Shown here in pieces: positions 37,490 through 46,431 of a stretch of DNA of 64,000 bases (position 1 is its first letter; each line of letters starts with the position of its first letter). The position numbers and the translations under genes were made by a program. Below the pieces are notes generated by a model that had not been told where the DNA came from, made no database searches, and was given only the letters and a program-made list of their open reading frames with translations. This DNA is from an uncultured Prevotellaceae bacterium (GTDB taxonomy: Bacteria; Bacteroidota; Bacteroidia; Bacteroidales; Bacteroidaceae): positions 1-64,000 of the forward strand of contig ONFE01000009.1 of assembly GCA_900316985.1 (NCBI GenBank), read 5' to 3'.

Positions 37490-38679
37490 ACAAAAAATTC
37501 TTTCATTATTTTCTCTCCTCTCTTTTGAGGATCCCAACCGTCATAAAACACTGCATTGCCACCGTCATCTTCTTGGACTATTCCCAAAAGATTGATTGCC
37601 GATATAGTTCTGGGTGTGTTATTTCTCCATGTTTTTGGCAGGCTCTTATTAAATAGAGGTGATGGAAATTTGTAGAAATACATCTGTGCCTTATCAATAA
37701 TGAGCATACTGTCAGGAATATTTATCTTTGTTATTGATGAAAATGTCTTTGAGCCAATAATCATCCTAGTTGCTTTTATGAAGTCCTCATCGTAGATGTT
37801 TAGTTTTAGTCCTTTTATAGCGGGGTGATCTCTACATTCGTATGGTATTAGTTCGCCTTTAATACATTCACGATGATATTGATCTTCCACTAGTTCGTAA
37901 GGTATAAAATACCATTTTAAAATTTCTCCATAGCCATAGACATTATCCATCGGTTTGTCTATAGAATTTTCTTCCCATAATTTATATGTAAAATCTTGAC
38001 TCCTACTTGTCAAAACATCTGCAATAGTTCTAAGGCGCTGTTTTGTTTCAAGCAAACTGGCTTTGGCCAATTCTTCTGCATTCCCACTTTTATATGCATG
38101 GTTAAGATTGATTAGTTTGATTCGTTTTAATTCACAATTCTCATCATTCTTAGCTATTACATCTCTATAAATGTTTCTTCGGAGTTCAGAAAAATCGCCC
38201 TCTTTAACATCTGTCCACTTAAGATGCTCGTAAGGCTGGGGAATTGGTATGGCATCACCAAATAATTTATCGAATTCTTCTCTATAACTATTCACTACAC
38301 TCTCTTCGTCAGTCATAATAATGTTCTCACTATTATTATTAGCATGGTAAGTCCAATTATATGATCCGGTAATAACCATGTTGTCGATTATACAGAATTT
38401 GTTATGCATAGTTCTTTTGTTGGATTTTGCGAAACGAACTTCTGCACCCAACTTTGATAACCCCTCAAAGTCTAATCCAAATTCACTCCTATTTAAAATA
38501 TCATCAAGAATTATGATTTTAACTTCCACGTTTCTTTCTAGAGCAAAGGTTAAACCGTCAAATAGGCGAGAATTAGTAAACCAAGCAACTGCAACAAAAA
38601 TACGCTTTTCTGCAATTGACATTGTTGCTGATAGCTTATTCTCAATATTTTTGAAACAATTTTTTATCATAGCAGGCAA
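37477..38679 (-). CDS. Phospholipase D-like (HKD) nuclease-type protein, candidate retron effector
   Basis: 400 residues, no signal peptide. Residues about 20-140 are a PLD-like domain: IFVAVAWFTN start strand, then one HKD motif MHNKFCIIDN followed by GSYNW. One HKD per chain means it should work as a dimer, as in the Nuc/BfiI nucleases. The remaining 260 residues are mixed alpha/beta and unrecognised. Third gene of the RT operon, 37 bp after the 308-aa gene, ending in a terminator hairpin. A nuclease activated when the retron is disturbed is a plausible role. I know of no named retron type with this effector, but cannot search. Confidence 0.8.
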   Translation of the reverse strand: MPAMIKNCFKNIENKLSATMSIAEKRIFVAVAWFTNSRLFDGLTFALERNVEVKIIILDDILNRSEFGLDFEGLSKLGAEVRFAKSNKRTMHNKFCIIDNMVITGSYNWTYHANNNSENIIMTDEESVVNSYREEFDKLFGDAIPIPQPYEHLKWTDVKEGDFSELRRNIYRDVIAKNDENCELKRIKLINLNHAYKSGNAEELAKASLLETKQRLRTIADVLTSRSQDFTYKLWEENSIDKPMDNVYGYGEILKWYFIPYELVEDQYHRECIKGELIPYECRDHPAIKGLKLNIYDEDFIKATRMIIGSKTFSSITKINIPDSMLIIDKAQMYFYKFPSPLFNKSLPKTWRNNTPRTISAINLLGIVQEDDGGNAVFYDGWDPQKRGEKIMKEFFVKGL

Positions 38680-38716
38680 ATCATTTTACTACAAAAGGAA
38701 GATATATGCTTAATCG

Positions 38717-39643
38717 CTATTTTCGTTTTTTTGTCATTTTCTCTAATACAGCCAAATCCATTTTTCCCTTAATAATCGGTCCTGGCATCTCCACCTTTTT
38801 CGTTTCGAGGCTTCTTGCGTAAGCAAGAATATTAGACATCTCTGAATCACCTTTTTTTATGAATGAAATATACTGTGCTAAACAACCTAAAAATTTGAAA
38901 TAATATAGTGACTTCATCGGTATAATTCTATTAAGTGTTTCTTCTTCCCATTGTGTCAACGTGTTTCCCCGATGATTCATATTTCTGCACTGGTAAATGT
39001 CGTTCAACAGTCCTGTTATTTCACGAAAACTGTCAAAATCACTATTCTTCAGTCTTGTTCCGAAACCATAAAAATAGATAATGATTCTAATTTTATCAGA
39101 AGCAAATTGATTCTGAAGGGCTTTTTTCGACTTTTCTACCGCATTAGGAAGTCCACTCTTACTTGTACCATAAAAGATTAAATTTGCTATATCCGTTTTA
39201 CCCGTTCTATCTTTGATTTCAGGTTCTTGCTGACCTTCTGGTGTTTTTACATATGCCAAATGTCCCCACATCTTATCTGTAATTTCTGCAAGAACAGATG
39301 ATTCACAGATTTTGTTAGTTATGTTTTCTATCTGCTGATATAATGCCAGGCAAAAATCTCCAAAATTGTCTCTTCTACGGAAGGATTCCATTCTCACATA
39401 ATCATCAATCAACGTAGATACGATAGAGGTAATTGGAAAATCTTTGTAGAAGTCCTCAGCTTGCTTACGTATGATTTTCTCAATACAATACTCGTATATC
39501 TGATTCAAACGTTTATCATCTATTATAACAGAACTTGCGGAAGAGGTTATTCCTAACTTCTTTCGCAATTCCTCTTTGAACTCGGCATCCTGCTTCGCCA
39601 ATAAGTATATCTTCTCTATGGCCGCTTTCTTATTTTCTTCCAT
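38717..39643 (-). CDS. Unknown 308-aa protein in the retron operon
   Basis: 308 residues, largely helical, soluble, with a Lys-rich start and end. No family recognised. There is an RNMNHRG stretch near residue 233 that recalls the R-x4-6-H motif of HEPN ribonucleases but has one residue too few. It starts 1 bp after the RT stop codon, so the two are translationally coupled, and it precedes the PLD gene: a retron accessory protein by position. Confidence 0.75.
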   Translation of the reverse strand: MEENKKAAIEKIYLLAKQDAEFKEELRKKLGITSSASSVIIDDKRLNQIYEYCIEKIIRKQAEDFYKDFPITSIVSTLIDDYVRMESFRRRDNFGDFCLALYQQIENITNKICESSVLAEITDKMWGHLAYVKTPEGQQEPEIKDRTGKTDIANLIFYGTSKSGLPNAVEKSKKALQNQFASDKIRIIIYFYGFGTRLKNSDFDSFREITGLLNDIYQCRNMNHRGNTLTQWEEETLNRIIPMKSLYYFKFLGCLAQYISFIKKGDSEMSNILAYARSLETKKVEMPGPIIKGKMDLAVLEKMTKKRK

Positions 39644-39644
39644 A

Positions 39645-41090
39645 TCAACAGGTGTTTAATAGTGAATCTAATTCTGCATTCAGCTCATCCACATCAACAG
39701 TTGGAGGTGGAGGAACCATCACTTTGTCCTTTCGGTGTATGAGCCAGAAAGGCTTCTCATCTTTTCCTCGGCATGAGGATATTGCGAGTACTTCTTTATT
39801 CTGTTCTTCCTCAATTGTAAGTGTCTTGTTGACCGATACTAGTATCTTCTTATCATTGAGCATGAAATAGGCATAGTGCTTACCTTTCTCACTGATGGTA
39901 AAGGCAACAGTGGTAGAATTCTTCTTTTCAAATTCCTTTATTCCGATTGTTTCAAGATACGTTACTCCCTTTGAGTTGGTCTTTTCTGAGATGGTATCTT
40001 TGTTTGCTAACTTTTGGAACTTTGAATGAAGCCTTATATAGACGGGATCATCAACACCTTTAACCATCTTCAGGTACATCAATTTCCCATCAATCACATT
40101 GATAAGATCAGGATTGCCTTTTTTTGTATGTCCCTTTTCTTCTTTGTATTTGGGGAAGAACTTACCATAAGCGACATTATAACCGTATCTGTCCCACATA
40201 TAGAGGATATTTCGAATGTCACGAACATACTTTTGTGTGACATTCAGTTTATCGCTGACTATAATACCAGTAACCTCTTGTCTAGCACCTCTTTTCTGCA
40301 AACGAGTCTTTGCTTCATTGATTATGAATCCCTGTTCTTTGATGATTCGTTCGAGTTCCTGCATAAACTTTCCTTTCTTACTATACACGTAGCGCATAGA
40401 AGAGAATGTGATGTCATCAGCATAGCGAGTGTAGTTCATGTTAAATCGCTTTGCCAGTCTACTCAGGTAATAATCAAGCTTATCACAAATCATGTTTGTG
40501 ATAATTGGAGATGTTGGTGCTCCCTGGGGAAGAACAAAGACATCCTTCTTGTTCCCATTCTCGTCCACTCGGCTTTCTTTCATGCAGCACAGTCCTGCCA
40601 GTAAGTTGGCTATAGGCTGGTTGAACTTGAAAGGTGGTACTTGGAGTCTCTTCCACACCCTTGCCTGGTGAATACTGGGAAAGAAATCTTTTAAGTCTAT
40701 ATTAAGTATGTAGTCCATTCCAATATGGGCTGACGCATTAGTTACCACAGAACGTCCTTCCGTAAATCCCATGGCATATTCTGATGGAATGTACATTGAA
40801 CGGAACAGCAGATTGACGGCAGAAAGCATCATCATAAAACTTTGCGTCCTTGGTGCCGTAATTTGTCTAGCGCCGCCAGACTTCTTCTTAATCTTGAACT
40901 GACGGTAACGGTGGAAAGTGTGATTAGGGTTACAATAGAAATTAAGTTGTTTCTCAGTGAATGGATGATACGTTGACGCATCAAAGCCCATATCTTCTAT
41001 CTCAGCCTTTTTAATCAGGTTGAGTAGATTTAGGAGATCTCCTTTGTCTTTGAGCTGTGAAGCCTGTTGTACTATCTGTTTTCTATCCAT
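39645..41090 (-). CDS. Retron-type reverse transcriptase
   Basis: 481 residues. Retron hallmarks: NASAH (the NAxxH motif), DLKDFFPSIH catalytic strand, LPQGAPTSP (so not a diversity-generating RT, which has SQ there), YADDITFS active site near residue 228, and VTGIIVSD (the VTG motif involved in msr recognition). The C-terminal about 170 residues after the thumb are an extra domain, longer than in compact retron RTs. The gene begins 19 bp after the a2 repeat of a structured non-coding region, as in known retrons. It makes a branched msDNA that is held in an inactive complex with effectors. Confidence 0.93.
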   Translation of the reverse strand: MDRKQIVQQASQLKDKGDLLNLLNLIKKAEIEDMGFDASTYHPFTEKQLNFYCNPNHTFHRYRQFKIKKKSGGARQITAPRTQSFMMMLSAVNLLFRSMYIPSEYAMGFTEGRSVVTNASAHIGMDYILNIDLKDFFPSIHQARVWKRLQVPPFKFNQPIANLLAGLCCMKESRVDENGNKKDVFVLPQGAPTSPIITNMICDKLDYYLSRLAKRFNMNYTRYADDITFSSMRYVYSKKGKFMQELERIIKEQGFIINEAKTRLQKRGARQEVTGIIVSDKLNVTQKYVRDIRNILYMWDRYGYNVAYGKFFPKYKEEKGHTKKGNPDLINVIDGKLMYLKMVKGVDDPVYIRLHSKFQKLANKDTISEKTNSKGVTYLETIGIKEFEKKNSTTVAFTISEKGKHYAYFMLNDKKILVSVNKTLTIEEEQNKEVLAISSCRGKDEKPFWLIHRKDKVMVPPPPTVDVDELNAELDSLLNTC

Positions 41091-41109
41091 TTCACGTTTT
41101 TATTATAGA

Positions 41110-41405
41110 AGGCGGTCTCTGACTCATCTTTTCACTGAAATGTCTTTTCTTTGTATAAGAATATAACAAAAAAATTGATATGCTGTAATATAAGTCATAA
41201 AATATATAACTCATAAAAACAAGAACAATGTACAACGTACGTAATAGTGCAACGTTAACGCTTAAACATTGTTTCTCTCCAGAACTCCGGGGAGACTGAA
41301 GACATCTTGCGAATTCACCTCCGAAGAAGCAGGGCTTGCGCCACGCAAGACGAAATTCAAAATACCATTTCAGTTTCCTGACTTATCAAAGACCGCTTAT
41401 TATAT
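41110..41405 (-). ncRNA. Retron msr-msd non-coding RNA
   Basis: On the minus strand, a1 (41385-41398) and a2 (41110-41123) are complementary over 14 positions with one mismatch and one G-U. Between them, in transcript order: a stem with GAAA tetraloop (41370-41381), a 7-bp stem (41344-41350 with 41305-41311), a 5-bp stem (41291-41295 with 41276-41280), and a long hairpin with 8-bp perfect outer arms (41266-41273 with 41224-41231) that is a good msd stem. The start is set from the -7 element at 41413-41420. The exact branch G and msDNA limits cannot be read from one sequence. Confidence 0.75.
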
Positions 41406-41412
41406 TTAAGTA

Positions 41413-41446
41413 CAAAGGTACAATTATATTCCGAAACCAATGTTCG
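41413..41446 (-). promoter_or_regulatory. WYL-dyad promoter D (retron)
   Basis: Dyad CGAAACCAATGTTCG at 41432-41446; -7 element TACCTTTG (minus strand) at 41413-41420; 11 bp between. Predicted transcript start is at about 41405, just before a1. Confidence 0.72.
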
Positions 41447-41455
41447 TCTAGCAGA

Positions 41456-42046
41456 TTATTTTGTTTTCACAAGCCGGACTGGTAGTTTGTAACCCATATA
41501 ATAGCTATCTGTTTTCAGAATTATGTTTATATTGTTAGTATGACAAATCAATGTACCTTTTTTATCGGGTTTATCATTCTCATCCTTTAGCCAGAATATG
41601 GCACTGTTAAAACGATTAAAGCAAGTGTAACTTTCTGCCTTAAATCCACCATTGCCAACAAATTTAATGCTATTGCCATTAGGTCCTATGCATATAAATC
41701 TATAACCATTTTGTCGTTCATATTCCCATCTACATTCAGTTGTAAGTTCTTTCCATTGTTCTTCTGTAGGAATTTGTAACTTAGAAGCCTTTAAGTATGG
41801 CAGATATTCATAATGGTCTTTGTCGTTTTTTTCATAGTCTTTTGACCACAGTGTACCACTTGGCAATCCAAGATCGACATATTCCGTCTTGTTGTTACGA
41901 AGATCAACAGGAACTTCTTCCTCACGATCCTTATAACCATCACGATAACCATCGGCATATACCTTGGCAAATGCCTCTTTCAGCACGTTAACAACATTCT
42001 CTTCTGCGTAGTTGTTTGCTTTTTCTTTCAGTTCTACCATAGTCAT
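41456..42046 (-). CDS. FISUMP-type domain protein, cytoplasmic
   Basis: 196 residues from ATG 42046 (or 42040). N-terminal 50 residues are helical and charged; then the signature YVDLGLPSGTLWS of the Fibrobacter-succinogenes-major-paralogue domain (related to the C-type-lectin/sulfatase-modifying fold) to the end (YYMGYKLPVRLVKTK). Such domains are usually exported; no signal peptide is present here. It has its own WYL-dyad promoter directly upstream of the retron. It could be a sensor or binding module; no catalytic residues seen. Confidence 0.75.
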   Translation of the reverse strand: MTMVELKEKANNYAEENVVNVLKEAFAKVYADGYRDGYKDREEEVPVDLRNNKTEYVDLGLPSGTLWSKDYEKNDKDHYEYLPYLKASKLQIPTEEQWKELTTECRWEYERQNGYRFICIGPNGNSIKFVGNGGFKAESYTCFNRFNSAIFWLKDENDKPDKKGTLICHTNNINIILKTDSYYMGYKLPVRLVKTK

Positions 42047-42060
42047 TATATTTTCTGTTG

Positions 42061-42094
42061 CAAATTTACAAATTAATTACGAAATGTATGTTCG
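42061..42094 (-). promoter_or_regulatory. WYL-dyad promoter C (FISUMP gene)
   Basis: Dyad CGAAATGTATGTTCG at 42080-42094; -7 element TAAATTTG (minus strand) at 42061-42068; 11 bp between. Short leader of about 10 nt. Confidence 0.72.
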
Positions 42095-42107
42095 CTAAAA
42101 TAACTTA

Positions 42108-42893
42108 TTATACTTCTTTATCTAAGATCATGCTTAGATACTCTATACCAGCCTTGTTGTCACACATGAATTTGTGGATGGCCAGAAGGGATTCTGATAA
42201 CTGAGAAGTACGTGAATCTTCATAATCCAGTTTTAGATTTTTCAACTTAGCAATGTACTTTCTGCACAAGTTCAACAAGAATTTTTGCATTACAGGGTCT
42301 TTGACTTCTCCGAGTTCAATGCCTTTTAGAAGATCTTTAATCTTCTTGCCCGCATACATGGAAATCAAGAATTCTCCATCCCAAGTTACGGGCTTCTCCT
42401 TCTCGAGATTACCCTTAATCAATATCTCATCCTTATCAAGCATGTCGCTTAACTCTTCAATATATGCTATAGAAGAGGTTGCTAAGATGTTAACAGACGC
42501 CAACTGGTAGGCACTTATTATCTTCTCAAAAAGTTGGTTCCACTCATAAGTAGGAACATCGAGTGTCGTTATGCTACAATGGTTTAATACATACAATTTT
42601 GAGAGGCCAAAGTCAAGAATGCGTCGATTACCAACATTAACATAAGCCCTAAGATATGATGCATTGCCGTACCCAAAGTTAGAGAGTATGGTTATTTCAA
42701 CATTACGGTCAGGCACTTCAATTTTATTGATAACATAGCCGGCATAACCGTGTGGGCGATATAGTAATTCTTCAGGATTCTGGCCATCAAGTATTTTGTC
42801 CACGTAAAGCCCTGCCTCTTTTGAATAACAAAGACATTGAGTATACTGATTCTTGACCTTCTCCCAATACGGTGTTGTTTTTTTTGTTGCCAT
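42108..42893 (-). CDS. Unknown 261-aa protein of the WYL regulon
   Basis: 261 residues from ATG 42893; the longer open frame would run through the promoter. Soluble, mixed alpha/beta N-terminal half (about 1-120, ITILSNFGYGNASYLRAYVN) and a helical C-terminal half (about 130-261). No recognised domain or catalytic motif. Single-gene unit with its own WYL-dyad promoter, between the helicase operon and the FISUMP gene. Confidence 0.72.
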   Translation of the reverse strand: MATKKTTPYWEKVKNQYTQCLCYSKEAGLYVDKILDGQNPEELLYRPHGYAGYVINKIEVPDRNVEITILSNFGYGNASYLRAYVNVGNRRILDFGLSKLYVLNHCSITTLDVPTYEWNQLFEKIISAYQLASVNILATSSIAYIEELSDMLDKDEILIKGNLEKEKPVTWDGEFLISMYAGKKIKDLLKGIELGEVKDPVMQKFLLNLCRKYIAKLKNLKLDYEDSRTSQLSESLLAIHKFMCDNKAGIEYLSMILDKEV

Positions 42894-42921
42894 ATTTATG
42901 CTTGTTTTTTTGTTTACGATG

Positions 42922-42955
42922 CAAAGATAATATACAATAACGAACACTATGTTCG
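42922..42955 (-). promoter_or_regulatory. WYL-dyad promoter B (261-aa gene)
   Basis: Dyad CGAACACTATGTTCG at 42941-42955, the most symmetrical copy (6-bp arms, 3-bp centre); -7 element TATCTTTG (minus strand) at 42922-42929; 11 bp between. Confidence 0.78.
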
Positions 42956-42970
42956 CAATTGAAGATTTCT

Positions 42971-45010
42971 TTAAGGGCAAAGTTTTTCGAGCACTTTTTT
43001 CAATATGTTATCCTCTGTCCCTAAATCTGAGAATGGTTGGGCGTAACTGATGAATCCGTCCTTGGTTATAAAGAACTGGATGCAGGAATAACTCCCAGAC
43101 CCTTGCAGATAGTAGTACACGCAATAGTTCGTAAGATGTTCCACGATGTTGGTAATCTTTACGTCTAAATCCGAACAAATGGATTCTATGTTGTTATATA
43201 GCGCTTTAAGAACTTTACTTGACGGCGTATATCTGAATGAACATAAAAGAGTCATATTAATCTGTATAAGAGAAAATATCTGGTCAATCCCGTTCAAATT
43301 GTCACCTGCCATATATCTTGTAAATATGCCTGCTTTGTTGTAAAAGCATTGTAACGAATGAATCTGTTTCTGATTATCTTCAATCCGATACAATTCACAG
43401 TATTGTTTGCTTTCGACACTTTTCACAACACAGCCGGCATCCTTCAATTCATCTGAAACCGCCCAATATTTGGCTTTCAGAAAATTGGGTGCTTTACTCG
43501 AGTGATATGGGGTTTCTGGTATATCAGTAAACGAAAGATACTCCTCACGTGGTTTAGTTGCTTTAATGATGGGAGCCACCCGCAGTTTTGACATAGGTGT
43601 GACATTGGGCATATTGCTTCCATACAAGGTTTGGCTGGCTCGAGTTGTGACTGTATACGTCCATCTCAAGCAGTCATTTGTCAGTCCTGTCCTTCCTGTA
43701 TAATCAACAAATACCGTATGCCATTCTCCGCCTTGCGACTTGTGGCCTGTTATAGCATAGCCATACTTTACACGTAGCGCATTGTAATACGGGTCGCTTT
43801 TGAGCAATTCCTTAAACTCCTGAGAATTTCTCTTAAGTTTTGGATACCGCATACAGAAATTGATATAGAGAGATTGTATTTGGGTAAAGGTCAAGTTAGC
43901 ATCAGCATCATCCAGCATACTCTCAATAATCTTACAGGTCTGCTCCCTCCCATTATCGAGCATGATACGGACATTGCGGAAGGCCAATGTGACATTTTGC
44001 CTAACCCTGTTTCTGCCAACTGTGACATAAACAGGAGCACTTTGGTACTCTTTTTCGCCACTAATGTCTGTAATCTTAACAAAATCGCCATTCATTACGT
44101 CTAGTCTGTAATTGTTACTGACGACTTGAAGGATATCACCTATCACGATATGATTTTTCCCTGGATAAAGAATTTCTCGGACAACGTAATTGTAGTCTCG
44201 TGCCTGGCGATTACTGAAGGTGATGATGACGGATTGTCCAATCTCTGGCTTGGGGTATATGCTGAGCAATTGCTTTGGCATGTTGTATCCCTCAATGTCA
44301 ATCACTTCATTCTCTTTTCTGTCAAAAACAAGATTGTTTCTTTGTACTGACTCCAGCAGTGTTCGTACCTTCATAGCGTTACTAAGTATGGCACTACCTT
44401 CATCTTGACGAACGACATCTGTCAGTTCGGCAACCATAACCTTTATTTTATTATTAGTGAAGAATTTCTCATCTAAGGCATTTGAAACATTATCACCTAC
44501 AGGAGGCAACTGCATAGGGTCACCCACAAAGATGACCTTCCCACCTCTATGCGGTGCAACATAAGCAAGCAGATCATTAAGCAGACTTCCGCTTCCAAAC
44601 TCAAAAAGCTCATTGTGAACTTCACGTGTCCCAATCATGGAAGACTCATCGACGATACAGATACGGTCTTTAGCCGTATTTTCTGCATCTTTCAAAGGGA
44701 AAATATAGCGTATGTCATCAGAATCTTCTTGGGTTTCGATGGTGTCCAACTCGTATATACAGCGATGTATTGTATTGGCTTCTTTTCCCGTTTTTGAACT
44801 GAGTACCCTTGCTGCTCTACCTGTCGGCGCCATTAGAATGGGAACCTTTTCATGCTTAGCCACCTCATTTATAATATAGCTAATCATCGTTGTTTTACCC
44901 GTACCGGCATATCCTTTGAGGATAAAGACGGATGCGTCACCGTTCAAGAACTCCTTAATAGAGTCTAATACCTGCTGTTGCTGATTTGTCAGAATCATAC
45001 CACTTGTCAT
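42971..45010 (-). CDS. RecD/Dda-like superfamily 1 DNA helicase
   Basis: 679 residues from ATG 45010, chosen because it makes a 4-base ATGA overlap with the previous gene. SF1B motifs: Walker A GYAGTGKTT (near 33), motif Ia MAPTGRAARV, Walker B VDESSMIG, motif III FVGDPMQLPPVGD, and motifs V/VI region TGHKSQGGEWHTVFVDY ... VTTRAS. After about residue 530 there is an extra domain of some 150 residues, aromatic- and Cys-rich, which I do not recognise. It should unwind or translocate on DNA 5'-3'. Third gene of the WYL operon; likely the motor of a defence module together with the TPR/S1-like protein. Confidence 0.9.
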   Translation of the reverse strand: MTSGMILTNQQQQVLDSIKEFLNGDASVFILKGYAGTGKTTMISYIINEVAKHEKVPILMAPTGRAARVLSSKTGKEANTIHRCIYELDTIETQEDSDDIRYIFPLKDAENTAKDRICIVDESSMIGTREVHNELFEFGSGSLLNDLLAYVAPHRGGKVIFVGDPMQLPPVGDNVSNALDEKFFTNNKIKVMVAELTDVVRQDEGSAILSNAMKVRTLLESVQRNNLVFDRKENEVIDIEGYNMPKQLLSIYPKPEIGQSVIITFSNRQARDYNYVVREILYPGKNHIVIGDILQVVSNNYRLDVMNGDFVKITDISGEKEYQSAPVYVTVGRNRVRQNVTLAFRNVRIMLDNGREQTCKIIESMLDDADANLTFTQIQSLYINFCMRYPKLKRNSQEFKELLKSDPYYNALRVKYGYAITGHKSQGGEWHTVFVDYTGRTGLTNDCLRWTYTVTTRASQTLYGSNMPNVTPMSKLRVAPIIKATKPREEYLSFTDIPETPYHSSKAPNFLKAKYWAVSDELKDAGCVVKSVESKQYCELYRIEDNQKQIHSLQCFYNKAGIFTRYMAGDNLNGIDQIFSLIQINMTLLCSFRYTPSSKVLKALYNNIESICSDLDVKITNIVEHLTNYCVYYYLQGSGSYSCIQFFITKDGFISYAQPFSDLGTEDNILKKVLEKLCP

Positions 45011-46431
45011 TTTATGATTGATACAACTCGCCATCTTCCGTCTGGCATTTTCTTGGCCTTGGCCTTCATCGTCTCGCCTTCTTTCAGATTATATGCTTTG
45101 GTCAGTTTCTCCGGAACATAATATTGATGATCAATAAAACAGAAATCACCTTGTGCAGGCAGTGAAACGGTGCCGGTTATGGTACATACCTCAGAGTCCT
45201 TAGGCAGTTGAGGTGACTGTCTGTTCGAAGGAGTAGTATTTTTCTTATCGGTTGGATGAATTGTTAGGGCATTTTTCCTGTTTTGATTCTCGTAAATCCT
45301 TACCAAGAACACGTCACCGATAGAGGCCTTCCTCAGTAACGGAGTGAGTGGTGTCCGTACAAATATCTTCTTCTGCTTGTTAACAAGGTTGGCCCTTTCT
45401 TTTCCTGCATGATTTGTTACAATGCCGCTATAAGTGAGTTCTTCAGTAGGAATATCGGAATATGCAAATTCTTCTGCCTTTTTTATGTTATTACGATAGA
45501 ATTGCTTTGCTTGATCAGATGGCACGACACCAAGCAGTTTATTCTGTAGTAGGTATACATCACCTGAGATTTTCCATCCGTTGTTCTTGTAGGTCTTCAT
45601 ATACTGCTCTATTTCATATGCGGCTTGTTCCCGATTAGATTCCATTAGTAGGTTTGCCAAGCCTAAACGTAGATCACCGATATATTCTTCCTTGCCCATC
45701 ATGGTCATCGCCTTGCAATAGAGCGAGATTCGCATTTCTTTATCTTGACATATATCGCCAAGATGTTTCCATATAAACCATTCAGGTGTTGTCCGAAGAA
45801 TGGCCTTGTATTCATCTATGGCTTTTTCTTTGTGACCCTGCCAATAGTATAACTGAGCAATGTACATTCCAATAAACCTGTTGTTTGGGCATTTCTCTTT
45901 AATGAAATCAAAGAATGGGAATAGCTCGCTCACAAATTCTTCTGTATGGCGGGTCTTTAATTCTTTATAAAGACGCGTGGCAACGTTTTCAGCTAAAGAT
46001 TGAAATTCAATAGATTTACCATTCTCTGTAGTTCCTTTCCCTGGTATGAAATCTTCATCACGCAGACTCTCCAGTTTCCACATCAGGCAGAACTCAATGA
46101 ATCTAAAGTCATTCTCATGTTTCTTTTCAAGATTGGCTGCTTGCATCATAATACAAGAGTGCAGGGTACTAGGCTTGCAAGAAGCAAACGTCAAATAGAA
46201 TGCTAAAGCCTTCCTAATGTCTCTTGTAGACAATTTACCCTCATGATTCTTCAGATAGCGATAGATAGTCCATCCACATGGTTCCTCAAAATACACAGGA
46301 ATCTCCTTGACTTCAAAGTGAGGAACGAGGACTTGATACGCTTCATCGTATTTCTGCTCTTTACCCAATTGATATGCCTTAGCTATCTCGGGAGCTATTG
46401 CTTTGATATGTTCCTGTGAGTTGATATCCAT
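45007..46431 (-). CDS. TPR-like repeat protein with C-terminal S1/cold-shock-like domains
   Basis: 474 residues, soluble. Residues about 10-310 are helical repeats (for example AQLYYWQGHKEKAIDEYKAI, typical TPR). Residues about 335-395 and 415-474 look like OB folds: GDFCFIDHQYYVPEKL is very like a cold-shock motif. A comparable TPR plus S1/CSD-like arrangement is described in TOTE conflict systems; I recall this but could not test it. The start codon overlaps the WYL gene stop (TAATG) and its stop overlaps the helicase start (ATGA), so the three proteins are made together. Possible nucleic-acid sensor or adaptor for the helicase. Confidence 0.72.
   Translation of the reverse strand: MDINSQEHIKAIAPEIAKAYQLGKEQKYDEAYQVLVPHFEVKEIPVYFEEPCGWTIYRYLKNHEGKLSTRDIRKALAFYLTFASCKPSTLHSCIMMQAANLEKKHENDFRFIEFCLMWKLESLRDEDFIPGKGTTENGKSIEFQSLAENVATRLYKELKTRHTEEFVSELFPFFDFIKEKCPNNRFIGMYIAQLYYWQGHKEKAIDEYKAILRTTPEWFIWKHLGDICQDKEMRISLYCKAMTMMGKEEYIGDLRLGLANLLMESNREQAAYEIEQYMKTYKNNGWKISGDVYLLQNKLLGVVPSDQAKQFYRNNIKKAEEFAYSDIPTEELTYSGIVTNHAGKERANLVNKQKKIFVRTPLTPLLRKASIGDVFLVRIYENQNRKNALTIHPTDKKNTTPSNRQSPQLPKDSEVCTITGTVSLPAQGDFCFIDHQYYVPEKLTKAYNLKEGETMKAKAKKMPDGRWRVVSIIK

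Noticed and set aside
38717..39643. HEPN ribonuclease assignment from RNMNHRG
   Set aside because: Spacing is R-x3-H rather than R-x4-6-H; kept only as a hint.
39645..41090. Group II intron RT
   Set aside because: No maturase or HNH domain and no intron RNA domains V/VI beside it.
39645..42046. Diversity-generating retroelement (RT plus lectin-like target)
   Set aside because: The RT has the SP form of motif 4 and retron NAxxH/VTG motifs; I found no template/variable repeat pair near the FISUMP gene.
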